A stretch of DNA of 64,000 nt from Jejubacter calystegiae (lineage in GTDB: Bacteria > Pseudomonadota > Gammaproteobacteria > Enterobacterales > Enterobacteriaceae), in assembly GCF_005671395.1 (NCBI RefSeq), contig NZ_CP040428.1, positions 3,348,001-3,412,000 on the forward strand, read 5' to 3'. Each line of letters starts with the position of its first letter. Within the stretch, counting starts at the first letter, position 1. The translations under genes and the position numbers were made by a program. The notes under the pieces are model-generated. The model was not told the origin of the DNA. It saw only the letters and a program-made list of their open reading frames with translations, and did no database searches. Positions 51,582-60,820 of the stretch are shown here, in pieces.

Positions 51582-52040
51582 TCAGGCACCCCCCGTGAAA
51601 GGCCAGTGAAAGGCGGTCAGCACCGACAGCGGATAACGCTCGCCCTGCTGGTAGCAGCGCACGCTTTCCGCCACCAGCGGAGAGCGCAGATTCCCGGCGT
51701 TAAGAATCGCCTCAGGCTCCAGCCAGTGGCAGCAGTCGATATCGCTGTCGTGGGGCTCGGTGGCCAGGGGAGTCGGCAGATCGATGGCGAACAGAAAACG
51801 CAGAAACGGCGTATTATCGGGGGCTATCCACTGATGCATGCGCAGCAGGCTCTGGGGCCCGGAGCGAATGCCGGTCTCTTCCCACAGCTCGCGGCTGGCC
51901 GCCTGAAGCAGCGTTTCATTGGCTTCCAGATGCCCGGCGGGCTGATTCCACAGCGCTTTGCCGTTAATCGTCTCCTCCACCACCAGAAACTGGCCCTGAG
52001 CCTGCACCACGCAGGCGACGGTAACATGGGGTTTAAACAT
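51582..52040 (-). CDS. nudJ: Nudix phosphatase NudJ
   Basis: Nudix hydrolase; the E. coli enzyme dephosphorylates HMP-pyrophosphate and nucleoside tri- and diphosphates. ATG 52040 ([12 protein letters not shown]) has AGGAG five bases upstream; a GTG six bases earlier abuts it and is rejected. The Nudix box reads [23 protein letters not shown], split as G-x5-E-x7-REL-x2-EE-x-G. The 152 residues match E. coli. Confidence 0.95.
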   Translation of the reverse strand: MFKPHVTVACVVQAQGQFLVVEETINGKALWNQPAGHLEANETLLQAASRELWEETGIRSGPQSLLRMHQWIAPDNTPFLRFLFAIDLPTPLATEPHDSDIDCCHWLEPEAILNAGNLRSPLVAESVRCYQQGERYPLSVLTAFHWPFTGGA

Positions 52041-52055
52041 CCTCACTCCTCTGGT

Positions 52056-52385
52056 TTACAGCGGCTTGTCGATGCGCTGCCAGGTGGCGTCCAGCTGCTT
52101 CAGACGTTGGTCGTAACGCTGATTGAGGCAGGCGACATCGCCGCCGCAGGCCTGGCGCGATTTCAGCCATGCCTGCTGTTGACCCTGCATGGCGCCCTGG
52201 CCGCCCATGGCGAACAGCCCTTTCAGCAGACGGTACTGGGTCGCCATGGTGACATCTTTATCGTTCAGCTCGCGGCTGGCGCAGATGGCTTTTTCATCCG
52301 CGGCGCTGGCTTTCGCGCAGTCAAAGCTGGCGGCCTGAGCGCCCAGGGCGCAGCTCATCAACAGTAGCGCTAACGTGAGTTTCAT
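52056..52385 (-). CDS. Exported LprI-like (DUF1311) protein
   Basis: Small periplasmic protein of the DUF1311/LprI-type family, one member of which (mycobacterial LprI) inhibits lysozyme; activity here is unknown. ATG 52385 ([18 protein letters not shown]) has GAGGAG upstream and starts a signal peptide with cleavage expected after AQA. The mature part has four cysteines ([25 protein letters not shown]), likely two disulfides. It lies between rluE and nudJ, where I recall no gene in E. coli K-12. Confidence 0.8.
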   Translation of the reverse strand: MKLTLALLLMSCALGAQAASFDCAKASAADEKAICASRELNDKDVTMATQYRLLKGLFAMGGQGAMQGQQQAWLKSRQACGGDVACLNQRYDQRLKQLDATWQRIDKPL

Positions 52386-53020
52386 TTTGGCTCCTCGCGT
52401 GGCAGTTCGCGCCATTCGCCGCTGGCCAGATTATCCAGGCTCCAGTCGCCCATGGCGTAGCGGATCAGGCGCAGGGTAGGGTGGCCGACATGGGCGGTCA
52501 TTCTTCTGACCTGGCGATTGCGCCCTTCGTACAGGGTGATGCGCAGCCAGGCGGTAGGGATGCTCTTGCGTTCGCGTACCGGCGGGGTACGCGGCCACAG
52601 CCAGGCGGGCTCTTCTACCTGCTCCACCCCGGCGGGCAGGGTGGGGCCATCCTTTAGCGTCACGCCGTGGCGCAGCGCGGCCATGGCCGCCTCGTCCGGC
52701 TCGCCTTCCACCTGAACATAGTAGACCTTGCCGGTACGCTTGCCAGGCTGGGTCAGCCGGGCCTGCAGGGCGCCATCGTTGGTTAACACCAGCAGGCCTT
52801 CGCTATCTCTGTCCAGACGCCCGGCGGCGTAGATATCGGCCACCGGAATATAGTCCTTCAGGGTGGCGCGCCCCGCTTCGTCGGTAAACTGCGGCAGCAC
52901 ATCGAAGGGTTTGTTAAACAAAATGACCCGCCGTGGTCCACGCGCTCTTTTACTGTCCCGTGCGCTATTTTTATGGCTGAATCGTTTAGTTTCGTGATTT
53001 CTAACAGAAGTTTTGTGCAT
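52382..53020 (-). CDS. rluE: 23S rRNA pseudouridine(2457) synthase
   Basis: Makes pseudouridine 2457 in 23S rRNA. The start is taken at ATG 53020 ([14 protein letters not shown]) because a TATAAT promoter element covers the upstream in-frame ATG at 53050, so that codon would not be transcribed; the frame is open to 53089. The 212 residues have a basic N-terminal tail, then the RsuA-type core with catalytic Asp in [15 protein letters not shown] and the GRNRQVRRM motif. It overlaps the next gene's start by four bases. Confidence 0.94.
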   Translation of the reverse strand: MHKTSVRNHETKRFSHKNSARDSKRARGPRRVILFNKPFDVLPQFTDEAGRATLKDYIPVADIYAAGRLDRDSEGLLVLTNDGALQARLTQPGKRTGKVYYVQVEGEPDEAAMAALRHGVTLKDGPTLPAGVEQVEEPAWLWPRTPPVRERKSIPTAWLRITLYEGRNRQVRRMTAHVGHPTLRLIRYAMGDWSLDNLASGEWRELPREEPK

Positions 53021-53048
53021 AGTATTTTCAGGCGTTGGCGATTGCCGC

Positions 53049-53054
53049 ATTATA
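53049..53054 (-). promoter_or_regulatory. Perfect -10 element of rluE
   Basis: TATAAT on the minus strand, 28 bases before the rluE ATG. The -35 region is poor (ATGAAA at 17 bases). Confidence 0.55.
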
Positions 53055-53099
53055 GCGGAATCACGGCAGCCTTTCATGGTGCCCGACATTCAGGTAGTA

Positions 53100-53128
53100 T
53101 TGACACATCGATCACAAATCATTAACAA
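53100..53128 (+). promoter_or_regulatory. Candidate icd promoter
   Basis: A consensus TTGACA (53100-53105) and TAACAA (53123-53128) are separated by 17 bases, placing the transcript start near 53135, about 30 bases before the icd ATG. AAGGAGAGG precedes the start codon. Confidence 0.65.
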
Positions 53129-53165
53129 AAATCAGTAACAACAGAAGCGCTCGAAGGAGAGGTGA

Positions 53166-54416
53166 ATGGAAAGCAAAGTAGTTGTTCCGGCGGAAGGCCA
53201 AAAAATCACCCTTGATAACGGCAAACTGAACGTGCCGAACAATCCGATTATCCCTTACATCGAAGGGGATGGCATTGGCGTTGACGTCACGCCTGCCATG
53301 CTGAAAGTGGTGAATGCCGCCGTGGAAAAAGCCTACAAGGGCGAGCGGAAAATTTCCTGGATGGAAATCTACACCGGTGAAAAATCCACCCAGATCTACG
53401 GTAAAGATACCTGGCTGCCGGATGAAACCCTGGATCTGATTCGCGACTACCGCGTTGCGATCAAAGGCCCTCTGACTACCCCGGTTGGTGGCGGTATCCG
53501 TTCCCTGAACGTGGCGCTGCGTCAGAAGCTGGATCTCTACATCTGTCTGCGTCCGGTTCGCTACTACCAGGGCACCCCGAGCCCGGTGAAACACCCTGAG
53601 CTGACCGATATGGTTATCTTCCGTGAAAACTCTGAAGACATCTATGCCGGTATCGAATGGAAAGCCGACAGCGCAGACGCAGACAAAGTGATCAAATTCC
53701 TGCGTGAAGAGATGGGCGTGAAGAACATCCGCTTCCCGGAACACTGCGGTATCGGCGTTAAGCCCTGCTCCGAAGAGGGCACCAAGCGTCTGGTACGCGC
53801 GGCCATCGAATATGCCATCACCAACGATCGCGAATCCGTGACCCTGGTGCACAAAGGCAACATCATGAAGTTCACCGAAGGCGCTTTCAAAGACTGGGGC
53901 TACCAGTTGGCGAAAGAAGAGTTCGGCGGCGAGCTGATCGATGGCGGCCCGTGGATGAAGATCAAAAATCCGAACAACGGCAAAGAGATCGTGGTTAAAG
54001 ATGTGATTGCCGACGCCTTCCTGCAGCAGATCCTGCTGCGCCCGGCCGAGTATGATGTTATCGCCTGTATGAACCTGAACGGCGACTACATCTCCGACGC
54101 CCTGGCAGCTCAGGTTGGTGGTATCGGTATCGCGCCTGGCGCCAACATCGGCGATGAGTGCGCGCTGTTCGAAGCCACCCACGGCACCGCGCCGAAGTAT
54201 GCGGGCCAGGACAAAGTAAACCCGGGCTCCGTTATCCTCTCCGCTGAGATGATGTTGCGCCACATGCAGTGGTTCGAAGCTGCAGACCTGATCGTTAAAG
54301 GCATGGAAGGCGCTATCGCCAACAAGACCGTGACCTACGATTTCGAACGTCTGATGGAAGGCGCTAAACTGCTGAAATGTTCAGAGTTTGGTGACGCGAT
54401 TATCGCGAATATGTAA
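53166..54416 (+). CDS. icd: NADP-dependent isocitrate dehydrogenase
   Basis: TCA-cycle enzyme oxidising isocitrate to 2-oxoglutarate. The 416 residues equal E. coli. Ser113 in [13 protein letters not shown] is the residue phosphorylated by AceK; NADP specificity residues are in the [17 protein letters not shown] block. The 3' end, which is the attachment site of prophage e14 in E. coli K-12, is intact, with no integrase gene beside it. Confidence 0.98.
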   Translation: MESKVVVPAEGQKITLDNGKLNVPNNPIIPYIEGDGIGVDVTPAMLKVVNAAVEKAYKGERKISWMEIYTGEKSTQIYGKDTWLPDETLDLIRDYRVAIKGPLTTPVGGGIRSLNVALRQKLDLYICLRPVRYYQGTPSPVKHPELTDMVIFRENSEDIYAGIEWKADSADADKVIKFLREEMGVKNIRFPEHCGIGVKPCSEEGTKRLVRAAIEYAITNDRESVTLVHKGNIMKFTEGAFKDWGYQLAKEEFGGELIDGGPWMKIKNPNNGKEIVVKDVIADAFLQQILLRPAEYDVIACMNLNGDYISDALAAQVGGIGIAPGANIGDECALFEATHGTAPKYAGQDKVNPGSVILSAEMMLRHMQWFEAADLIVKGMEGAIANKTVTYDFERLMEGAKLLKCSEFGDAIIANM

Positions 54417-54439
54417 TCAGCATTGCTGGTTGATAAAAG

Positions 54440-54466
54440 CGGGAGCCTGAGGGCTCCCGTTTTTTC
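54440..54466. terminator. Terminator after icd, probably bidirectional
   Basis: CGGGAGCC (54440-54447) pairs with GGCTCCCG (54452-54459) with a TGAG loop, followed on the plus strand by seven T residues. On the minus strand the stem is followed by CTTTT, so it may also end the operon whose last gene stops at 54494. Confidence 0.85.
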
Positions 54467-54493
54467 TACGCAGTATTTACAAGTTGCTTATCG

Positions 54494-54919
54494 TCACTCC
54501 CACCAACCCCGATCCCCACGCGCCTCCCCTAATCGCATCTGCGCCTCGCGCAGCTCACCGCGCTTTTCCGCCAGCTTGCGGCGATATTTCACGATTTTCT
54601 CGCCGTCGCCTTTATGCCGGGCTTCAGCAAGGTCCTCTTCAGTTTCACGAAGAGCGCGCTGTTTATCTTCGACTTTACGTTTCAGTTTGCGGATCTCAGC
54701 GCGGTTTTCCGCCGTCACGCTTTCGGGCGTGCAGTGGGCTTTCACTTCGGCTAATGCCTGGCGCAGTCCGGCAGCTTTGCGGTGATGGTTGTACTGTTCG
54801 GCGATGTGGAGTTCCCGCTCCAGTGCGACGCGTCGGGTCGCGCAATCTTCCGCGGCAAGCGCCGTGTTCAGAGAACCGGTGGCGATCGCCAGGCCCAGTA
54901 ACAGGGAATATTTTTTCAT
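54494..54919 (-). CDS. DUF1090 periplasmic protein (YqjC-like)
   Basis: Exported protein of the DUF1090 family, of which E. coli YqjC is a member; function unknown. The 141 residues start with a signal peptide (MKKYSLLLGLAIATGSLNTALA), then a largely charged alpha-helical region with coiled-coil character (residues 60-125, rich in Glu, Arg and Lys) and two cysteines (EDCATRR, KAHCTPES). It lies 18 bases after the response regulator gene, on the same strand, so it probably ends the type I secretion operon. In E. coli yqjC is elsewhere on the chromosome. Confidence 0.85.
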   Translation of the reverse strand: MKKYSLLLGLAIATGSLNTALAAEDCATRRVALERELHIAEQYNHHRKAAGLRQALAEVKAHCTPESVTAENRAEIRKLKRKVEDKQRALRETEEDLAEARHKGDGEKIVKYRRKLAEKRGELREAQMRLGEARGDRGWWE

Positions 54920-54937
54920 GATGCTTTCCTTGAAGGC

Positions 54938-55648
54938 TTATTTAAACAGGTCGCTACGGTACTTGAAGAGTTCCAGGTCGGAGGCGATACCCAGCTTTTT
55001 CATACCCGCCTGCTTATGGCCGCTAATGGTTTTACGGCTGCGCTTCAGCTTGGCGGCGATATCTATAATCTGCATACCGTCCAGGAAGCAGCGAATCACT
55101 TCAGCTTCCCGCGGGCTCAGCAGTTTGGTCAGTTGAGCAAAATCGCTGCCTTCATTGCCGCTATTGGCGCCCGGATTGAGGCTCAGCACATCGCCGTGGC
55201 GTTTCTGTACCGGCAGCCGGGTCAGCTCCATAGCGATAGTGGCCGGAATAAAGCGCTGACCGCTGGCGATCATGCGAACCGCCTTAAAGTAGCTTTGAGT
55301 CTCTTCGCGCTTGCTCATATAGCCGCGGATGCCCGAAATAAAGGCGGCGCGAATCACCGCCAGGCTCTCCATTGAAGAAGAGAGCAGGATTTTCAGTTTT
55401 GGGTGGCGGGCCAGAATATGTTTGATAAGCGACAGCCCATCCATTTCATCGCTGCCGAGGATGTAGTCGAGCACCAGCACATCGGCGTGATTTTTCTGTA
55501 GCCAGTTCAGCAGCTCCCGGCTGTGGCCGAAGCTGCCGGTCAGATCGATATCGCGCTCTTTAGCGGCCGCCATTTCAAAGGCGTGGCGGATCATCGGGTG
55601 GTCGTCGAGTAACGCAACGGTGATTTTTTTATTGGATAACAGCGTCAT
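54938..55648 (-). CDS. RcsB-like LuxR-family response regulator
   Basis: Two-component transcription factor. ATG 55648 (MTLLSNKKITVALLDDHP) has GAGG seven bases upstream; the ATG at 55660 has none. The 236 residues begin with a receiver domain holding Asp15-Asp16 and the phospho-acceptor Asp61 (VLVLDYILG), then a long linker (about residues 140-170), then a LuxR helix-turn-helix: LSPREAEVIRCFLDGMQ and RSRKTISGHKQAGMKKLGI, very like the DNA-binding part of RcsB. No histidine kinase gene is adjacent. It lies 35 bases after the TolC-like gene and probably regulates this locus. Confidence 0.85.
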   Translation of the reverse strand: MTLLSNKKITVALLDDHPMIRHAFEMAAAKERDIDLTGSFGHSRELLNWLQKNHADVLVLDYILGSDEMDGLSLIKHILARHPKLKILLSSSMESLAVIRAAFISGIRGYMSKREETQSYFKAVRMIASGQRFIPATIAMELTRLPVQKRHGDVLSLNPGANSGNEGSDFAQLTKLLSPREAEVIRCFLDGMQIIDIAAKLKRSRKTISGHKQAGMKKLGIASDLELFKYRSDLFK

Positions 55649-55683
55649 ATCGGGCCTCATTATCAGAAACAGGTACCAGGTTG

Positions 55684-56988
55684 TCAGGAAGAGGGGTTAA
55701 GCCAGTGGGTTAACTCCCCTGCGCCCGCGTAGCCGCGTAAAATGGCGCTGTAGCCGTCATAGCGGTTGGTCACTTCGGCCACCCGGTTGTTGTAGTAGTC
55801 CGACTCGGCGCTCAGCACATCCAGCAGCGTGCGTTTCCCCAGGTGGTACCACTGATCGAAGAAATCTTTACGGATGCGGTCCGACTCGAAGGTCAGGCTA
55901 TGGTAGAGCCCGGCGCGCTGCAGCATTGAGTGGGCGTCCTGGTCGGCGGTTTTTACCCGCTGTTGCAGATCGTCCAGTTGATTTTCCGCCTCTTCGCTCT
56001 GGGCCCAGGCGCGCTGCACTGCGGCACGCTCCGCGGCCTGGGATGAACCGCCGCGGAACACGCCCCAACTGACGTTAACGCCAGTCTGCCAGGCTTCCCG
56101 ACGGCCGTAGTAGTCTTTCGCCGTGCTCTTGCTGATTACCCAGTTCACCTTCGGCAGGTTGGAGGATTTCAGGGCCTCTGCTTCGGCCAGCGCCGCCTGC
56201 GCCCGGGAGCGGGCCTGGGCCAGCGTCGGGTGCGCATGTAGCTGCTGCAGCAGGCGGGTGAGCTCCCCGGGCTTCAGTTGCCAGCGGCGGGCAGGGGGCA
56301 GGGCGACTTTGACGCCGCCGGTCAGGCGCTGCAGCTTAATTTCGCTGTCGCGCAGGCGCGCGGTGGCGTTATCCAGCGCCGACTGGGCCTGCAGAAAGCG
56401 GCCCCGGGCCTGAGTCAGTTCGCTGCGTCGGCCGGGATCCTGTTCGACAATGCCGCTCAGCATGGTCACCAGCTCCTGCATCCGCGCCACGTACTGCTGG
56501 CTCATCTCGATAATCAGCCGCTGCTTGGTCAGTTCGATCATCTCGCTGCTCACCTGCCAGGCCAGATCTTCATATTGCGCCGCCAGTTGGTGATCCGCGG
56601 CGTTAACGGAATGCTCGCGGCTGTCGATGGTATGGCGGGTCTGGCCAAAGTCATACAGGGTGGTGGAGACCGTGACGCCAAAGGCGGGAACATTATCCCG
56701 GCTGGCGTTTCGGTCTCCGTCGCCAAACTGCCAGCTACGGGAGTCGGTCGTGACGTCTACCTGGGGCAGGCGGGCGCCTTTGGCGTTGTTGACATCCTCG
56801 CGCGCGGCTTCGGCAGAGAATTGCGCGCCCCGCACCTGGGGGCTGCGCTGAATGGCGGTATGGGTAGCCCGGCTAAACAGGGTGCGTAATTCGCTTTCAC
56901 TCACGCTGTCTGTTGAGGTCGAAGCTTTTGCCGACAGGCTCAGGGCAAGCCCTGCCAACAACGGAAATATAAACAGTAACGGGTTCAT
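55684..56988 (-). CDS. TolC-family outer-membrane channel of a type I secretion system
   Basis: Outer-membrane efflux protein, the LapE/BapB-type partner of the two genes upstream. The 434 residues start with a signal peptide (MNPLLFIFPLLAGLALSLSAKA) and contain two related helical halves with the typical AARxDVNNAKGARLPQV and QAAERAAVQRAWAQSEEAEN segments. It begins 17 bases after the adaptor gene. Confidence 0.9.
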   Translation of the reverse strand: MNPLLFIFPLLAGLALSLSAKASTSTDSVSESELRTLFSRATHTAIQRSPQVRGAQFSAEAAREDVNNAKGARLPQVDVTTDSRSWQFGDGDRNASRDNVPAFGVTVSTTLYDFGQTRHTIDSREHSVNAADHQLAAQYEDLAWQVSSEMIELTKQRLIIEMSQQYVARMQELVTMLSGIVEQDPGRRSELTQARGRFLQAQSALDNATARLRDSEIKLQRLTGGVKVALPPARRWQLKPGELTRLLQQLHAHPTLAQARSRAQAALAEAEALKSSNLPKVNWVISKSTAKDYYGRREAWQTGVNVSWGVFRGGSSQAAERAAVQRAWAQSEEAENQLDDLQQRVKTADQDAHSMLQRAGLYHSLTFESDRIRKDFFDQWYHLGKRTLLDVLSAESDYYNNRVAEVTNRYDGYSAILRGYAGAGELTHWLNPSS

Positions 56989-57005
56989 TGGGTTATCTCC
57001 GGCAA

Positions 57006-58241
57006 TTAACGCTCACGGAAGGCTTCGCGGGCTTTAAATACCGGCTTCAGCAGATAATCGAGAATCGTTTTTTCACCGGTACGGATCTCCACGGTGGCAA
57101 CCATTCCCGGAATAATCGGCAGTTGTTTATTGCCGACGTTAAGGGTGCTGTTTTCGGTCAGCACCATCACCCGGTAGTAGGTGTCGTCCGGCCGTCCGGA
57201 GGCGGCTTTGGTTTCATCCTTCAGGGTGTCGGGGCTTATCATCTCCACGTTGCCCTTCAGGCCGCCGTAAATGCCGTAGTCATAGGCGGTAATCTTGACC
57301 GTGGCCGGTAGCCCAGGGCGCAGAAAGGCCACATCGGAGGGGCGGATTTTGGTCTCTACCAGTAGCTGATCTTCGGAGGGAATAATCTCCAGAATCCGCT
57401 CCCCCGGCTGGATAACCCCGCCGATGGTATTGACCCGGATGTTTTTCACCGTGCCGTTAACCGGTGCCACAATGGTGGTGCGATCCACCACGTCGGCCTT
57501 ACCGACCAGATTTTCCGTGGTCTGGGCCAGCTCCAGTTCCAGCTTATTCAGCTCGGCGTTGGCATCGGCCTGGTAGCGGTTGCGGCGTTCGACAATCTGC
57601 GACTGCAGTTCGTTGGCCTGTCGGCGCATACGCAGCAGCTCCACTTCGGAAAGCAGGCCCCGGGCAGCCAGCGGCTCGGCCAGGCGAATCTCGCGTATCG
57701 ACAGTTGATAGCTGCGCTGCAGCGCTTCTACCGAATCCTGCAGCGCCTTTTTACGCGCCTGATAAGCGCGGGTCTCCTGTTCGATAATGGCGCTGTCCTT
57801 GTGCACCTGCGGGTCAAAGGTCAGCGGCAGGTCGTAGGCTTCGGCGCGCAGACGCGAAATGGTGCCCTTCAGGCCCAGCACTTTATTCAGGATCTCCCGG
57901 TAGCTGGCCTGGGCGCGGGTGGGGTCGATCTTCAGCAGAATCTCGCCCTTTTTCACCTGCTGACCCTCTTTCACCTCCATGGCAGCCAGGATGCCGCCCT
58001 CCAGGCTCTGGATCACCTGTTCGTGGCTGCGGGAGACGATTTTGGCTTCGCCTTTGGTAATCTCCTCTACCCGGGCGAAGTGCGCCCAGGTGACAAAGCA
58101 GACGGCCACGGCAATAAACAGCAGCATCACCAGATGCGAACCCGGCGTTTTCTGGCTAAGCAGCGAGGCCTGAATATCGTTCATAAACGCGGCGTCGACG
58201 GCGCTCAGGGCGGGTTTACGACGCAATGCGAATTTCGCCAT
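57006..58241 (-). CDS. HlyD-family periplasmic adaptor of a type I secretion system
   Basis: Membrane-fusion protein linking the ABC exporter to the outer-membrane channel. The 411 residues have an N-terminal cytoplasmic tail, one membrane helix near residues 38-57 (HLVMLLFIAVAVCFVTWAHF), a lipoyl half-motif, a long coiled-coil hairpin (residues 120-250), and the family signature G-x-KGNVEMISPDT and GMVATVEIRTGEKTILDYLL near the C-terminus. The ATG shares one base with the stop of the ABC gene. Confidence 0.93.
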   Translation of the reverse strand: MAKFALRRKPALSAVDAAFMNDIQASLLSQKTPGSHLVMLLFIAVAVCFVTWAHFARVEEITKGEAKIVSRSHEQVIQSLEGGILAAMEVKEGQQVKKGEILLKIDPTRAQASYREILNKVLGLKGTISRLRAEAYDLPLTFDPQVHKDSAIIEQETRAYQARKKALQDSVEALQRSYQLSIREIRLAEPLAARGLLSEVELLRMRRQANELQSQIVERRNRYQADANAELNKLELELAQTTENLVGKADVVDRTTIVAPVNGTVKNIRVNTIGGVIQPGERILEIIPSEDQLLVETKIRPSDVAFLRPGLPATVKITAYDYGIYGGLKGNVEMISPDTLKDETKAASGRPDDTYYRVMVLTENSTLNVGNKQLPIIPGMVATVEIRTGEKTILDYLLKPVFKAREAFRER

Positions 58242-60514
58242 TATGCTGTCTCCTCGGTAGGCGATTTCTGTTCGACAGCGCCGTTTGCCGCAGGGGCTGT
58301 CGCCGCCGGGCGGGGCGTTTTCTCACCCCGCAGGCGCGCCAGCACCTGCTCTTTGGGGCCGTCCATCGCTACCTTTCCGCTGTCGATAACGATAATGCGA
58401 TCCACCAGCGCCAGCAGTGAGGGGCGGTGGGTGACCACCACCAGGGTTTGCTGGCGGGTGGCAATCTGCAGATGACGCAGGAACTGCTGTTCGGTCTGGG
58501 CATCCATGGCGCTGGTGGGTTCGTCGAGCAGCAGCAGCTTAGGGCGGGTCAGCAGGGTGCGGGCCAGCGCCACCAGTTGACGCTGACCACCAGAAAGGTT
58601 GCCGCCGTGCTCGCCCACCTGCAGGTGGATCCCCTGGGGATGACGCGCGGCAATCTGGTCGAGTCCGGTCAGTTGCAGTACCCGCATAAATTCACCGGCG
58701 CAGGCGTCCGGCATCCCCAGCATGATGTTTTCACGCAGCGAGCCGTAGAACAGGCGCGCGTCCTGGCTGACGAAGCCCACGGCGTGACGCCAGTCGGCGG
58801 GGTCTATCTGGTTCACGTCCAGACCGGCGGCGAACAGTTGCCCGTCGGTGGGGGAATAGAGCCGCGCCATAATGCGCAGCAGGGTCGATTTTCCGCTGCC
58901 GATGGCGCCGAGAATCGCGACCCGCTCACCGGCATGAATCTCCAGGTTGACGTTATCCAGCACCTTAGGATTAGGGCGCATCGGCGGCGCCGGATAGCTG
59001 AAACCCACCTTTTTCAGGCTGATATTGCCCTCCAGTTCCGGCTCGGCGATATAGGCCTGCTCGTCGTCGCGGTCGGTGGGCATCGCCATCAGCGTGTTCA
59101 GCGAGGTCAGCGCCGCTTTAGCCGCCTGGTAACGGGTCGCCAGGCCAATCACCTGGCCCAGCGGAGCGGTGGCGCGGCTGGCCAGCATGACAGTACCGAT
59201 CAGCGCTCCCATGGTGAGATCGCCGGCATCGATCAGATAAACGCCGATCACAATCAGCATCACGGTCTGAAACTGCTGCAAAAAGGTGACGGTGCTGGTA
59301 GCCAGGGTCGAATAGCGTTTGGATTTCGAGGAACTGTCGGCCTGCATGGCGCTAAAGTTCTGCCAGCGGCGCTGCATCCAGGCATGACCGTTCACCGCTT
59401 TCAGCGTCTCCATACCTTCGACGGATTCAATCAGCACCCCCTGCTTAAGCGAGGCTTCCTGCAGGTTGGCCTTCATGATTTTGGCCAGCGGCCACTGAAT
59501 CGCCACGCTGACCAGCAGAATGGCGGGCAGCAGCAGCAGGGGCACCCAGCCAAGGGCTCCGCCGATGGTAAAGATAACGGCGACAAACAGCAGTACAAAC
59601 GGCAGGTCGGCCAGCGCCGCCAGGGTGGCGGAAGAGACGAACTCGCGCACCGATTCGAATTCGCGCAGTTGGTTGGCAAAGGTGCCGGATGATGCAGGCT
59701 TATGCTCCATACGCACCGACAGCGCCTGGCGGAACAGAATACTGCCGACGATCAGATCGGCCTTTTTCCCGGCGCTATCCAGCAGATGGGCGCGGATAAA
59801 GCGGGTGCTGGCTTCAAACAGCATCGCCACGGTAACGCCGATAGCCAGCGACCATAGAGTGGTAAAGGCCTGGTTAGGAATGACCCTGTCATAAACGTTC
59901 ATGGTGAAGAAGATACTGGCCAGTGCCAGCACGTTAATCAGTACCGAGGCTACCGCCGCGCTGCGATAGTAGCGGCGATAGCGCCACAGGGTGCTGAACA
60001 GCCAGTGCTTCTGGTTTTCCGGCAGACCTTCCACCACCCGGCGATCCACCTTCGCTTCTGGCTTGGCCATAATGGCGTAGCCGCTGTACCAGGTGTTGAT
60101 CTCCTGCTGGCTGAGCTCCACCGGCTCCGGTCCCACTTCCGGCATAATCAACTGATAGCACCAGTCGCTTCTGCCTTCAGCGCCTTCTTTACGGACCCTG
60201 TCCAGCAGAATGCAGCCGCCGGAGCCGTTACGTACCAGAATCAACGGGGTCACCTGCAGCGGCAGCTCCCATAACTGGCGTTCGACCAGCCCGGCGCTAA
60301 AACCGGCATTTTCCAGCGCGCTTAGCGCAAGAGAAGGGGAGAGCAGCACATCTTTTGGCAGCCCCGCCACCAGCGCCTCCTGGGTACGACCGGCGCCGTA
60401 GTGGCGGCACAGCCAGGCCGCGCTCTGTAGCAGGGTATCGTCAATGCGGGTGCGCGCGTCGACGGGCGGCTGCTGCGCATCCTGTTCACTGTCTGTCGAT
60501 AGAGTGGCGTTCAT
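58241..60514 (-). CDS. Type I secretion ABC transporter (LapB/HlyB-like)
   Basis: Inner-membrane exporter with fused permease and ATPase. The 757 residues comprise an N-terminal C39-like domain (about residues 25-155) that appears to lack the catalytic Cys-His-Asp set, so it would bind rather than cleave substrate; a six-helix ABC membrane domain (about 180-470); and an ATPase domain with Walker A GAIGSGKST, signature LSGGQRQLVALAR and Walker B LLLLDEPTSAMD. The protein ends in a Pro/Ala-rich tail. It is the first gene of the minus-strand unit and is divergent from the adhesin. Confidence 0.93.
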   Translation of the reverse strand: MNATLSTDSEQDAQQPPVDARTRIDDTLLQSAAWLCRHYGAGRTQEALVAGLPKDVLLSPSLALSALENAGFSAGLVERQLWELPLQVTPLILVRNGSGGCILLDRVRKEGAEGRSDWCYQLIMPEVGPEPVELSQQEINTWYSGYAIMAKPEAKVDRRVVEGLPENQKHWLFSTLWRYRRYYRSAAVASVLINVLALASIFFTMNVYDRVIPNQAFTTLWSLAIGVTVAMLFEASTRFIRAHLLDSAGKKADLIVGSILFRQALSVRMEHKPASSGTFANQLREFESVREFVSSATLAALADLPFVLLFVAVIFTIGGALGWVPLLLLPAILLVSVAIQWPLAKIMKANLQEASLKQGVLIESVEGMETLKAVNGHAWMQRRWQNFSAMQADSSSKSKRYSTLATSTVTFLQQFQTVMLIVIGVYLIDAGDLTMGALIGTVMLASRATAPLGQVIGLATRYQAAKAALTSLNTLMAMPTDRDDEQAYIAEPELEGNISLKKVGFSYPAPPMRPNPKVLDNVNLEIHAGERVAILGAIGSGKSTLLRIMARLYSPTDGQLFAAGLDVNQIDPADWRHAVGFVSQDARLFYGSLRENIMLGMPDACAGEFMRVLQLTGLDQIAARHPQGIHLQVGEHGGNLSGGQRQLVALARTLLTRPKLLLLDEPTSAMDAQTEQQFLRHLQIATRQQTLVVVTHRPSLLALVDRIIVIDSGKVAMDGPKEQVLARLRGEKTPRPAATAPAANGAVEQKSPTEETA

Positions 60515-60820
60515 TCAGGGCGTCTCTGTTAAACGAAGGGGCGTCAGACCGGATGCAAAACGGCTATTCGCGGACCATCAAGATGGCGCTACGCAATAAA
60601 TCAATAAGCGCTCTCAGCCTGGCGATTTTTTATTTCGGGGGGGATGGTAAAAAACGGCGAGACATTTCTGAATCATCGACTGCTTAGCGAGTTGTAGGGG
60701 AATGCTTACGCATTTTATCCAGGACGCGGCCTGGCTTTTTTTTCTGCAAATATCGACATACTCGTTTACGCATACTGGCAAAACGACTTGCCTCACCTTT
60801 AATGATTCAGGAAGCGAATT
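60515..60820. promoter_or_regulatory. Divergent control region of exporter operon and adhesin
   Basis: These 306 bases separate the exporter operon from the adhesin and contain no credible gene. They are AT-richer than the flanks. A T-tailed hairpin at 60719-60743 is listed separately. I find no sigma-70 promoter with good -35 and -10 elements on either strand; GAAGCG at 60811-60816 is a weak ribosome-binding site for the adhesin. Confidence 0.5.
60719..60743 (+). terminator. Terminator-like hairpin in the adhesin leader
   Basis: CCAGG (60719-60723) pairs with CCTGG (60730-60734), followed by eight T residues (60736-60743), 78 bases before the adhesin ATG. No plus-strand gene ends upstream, so it would act as an attenuator in the adhesin leader or end a small RNA. 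Confidence 0.55.

Noticed and set aside
53112-54263. 383-codon open frame antisense to icd
   Set aside because: It lies wholly inside the certain icd gene, has a composition typical of mirror frames in GC-rich DNA, no ribosome-binding site and no recognisable motif.
54380-54500. Prophage e14-like attachment at the icd 3' end
   Set aside because: icd ends normally, is followed directly by its terminator, and no integrase or duplicated icd end is present.
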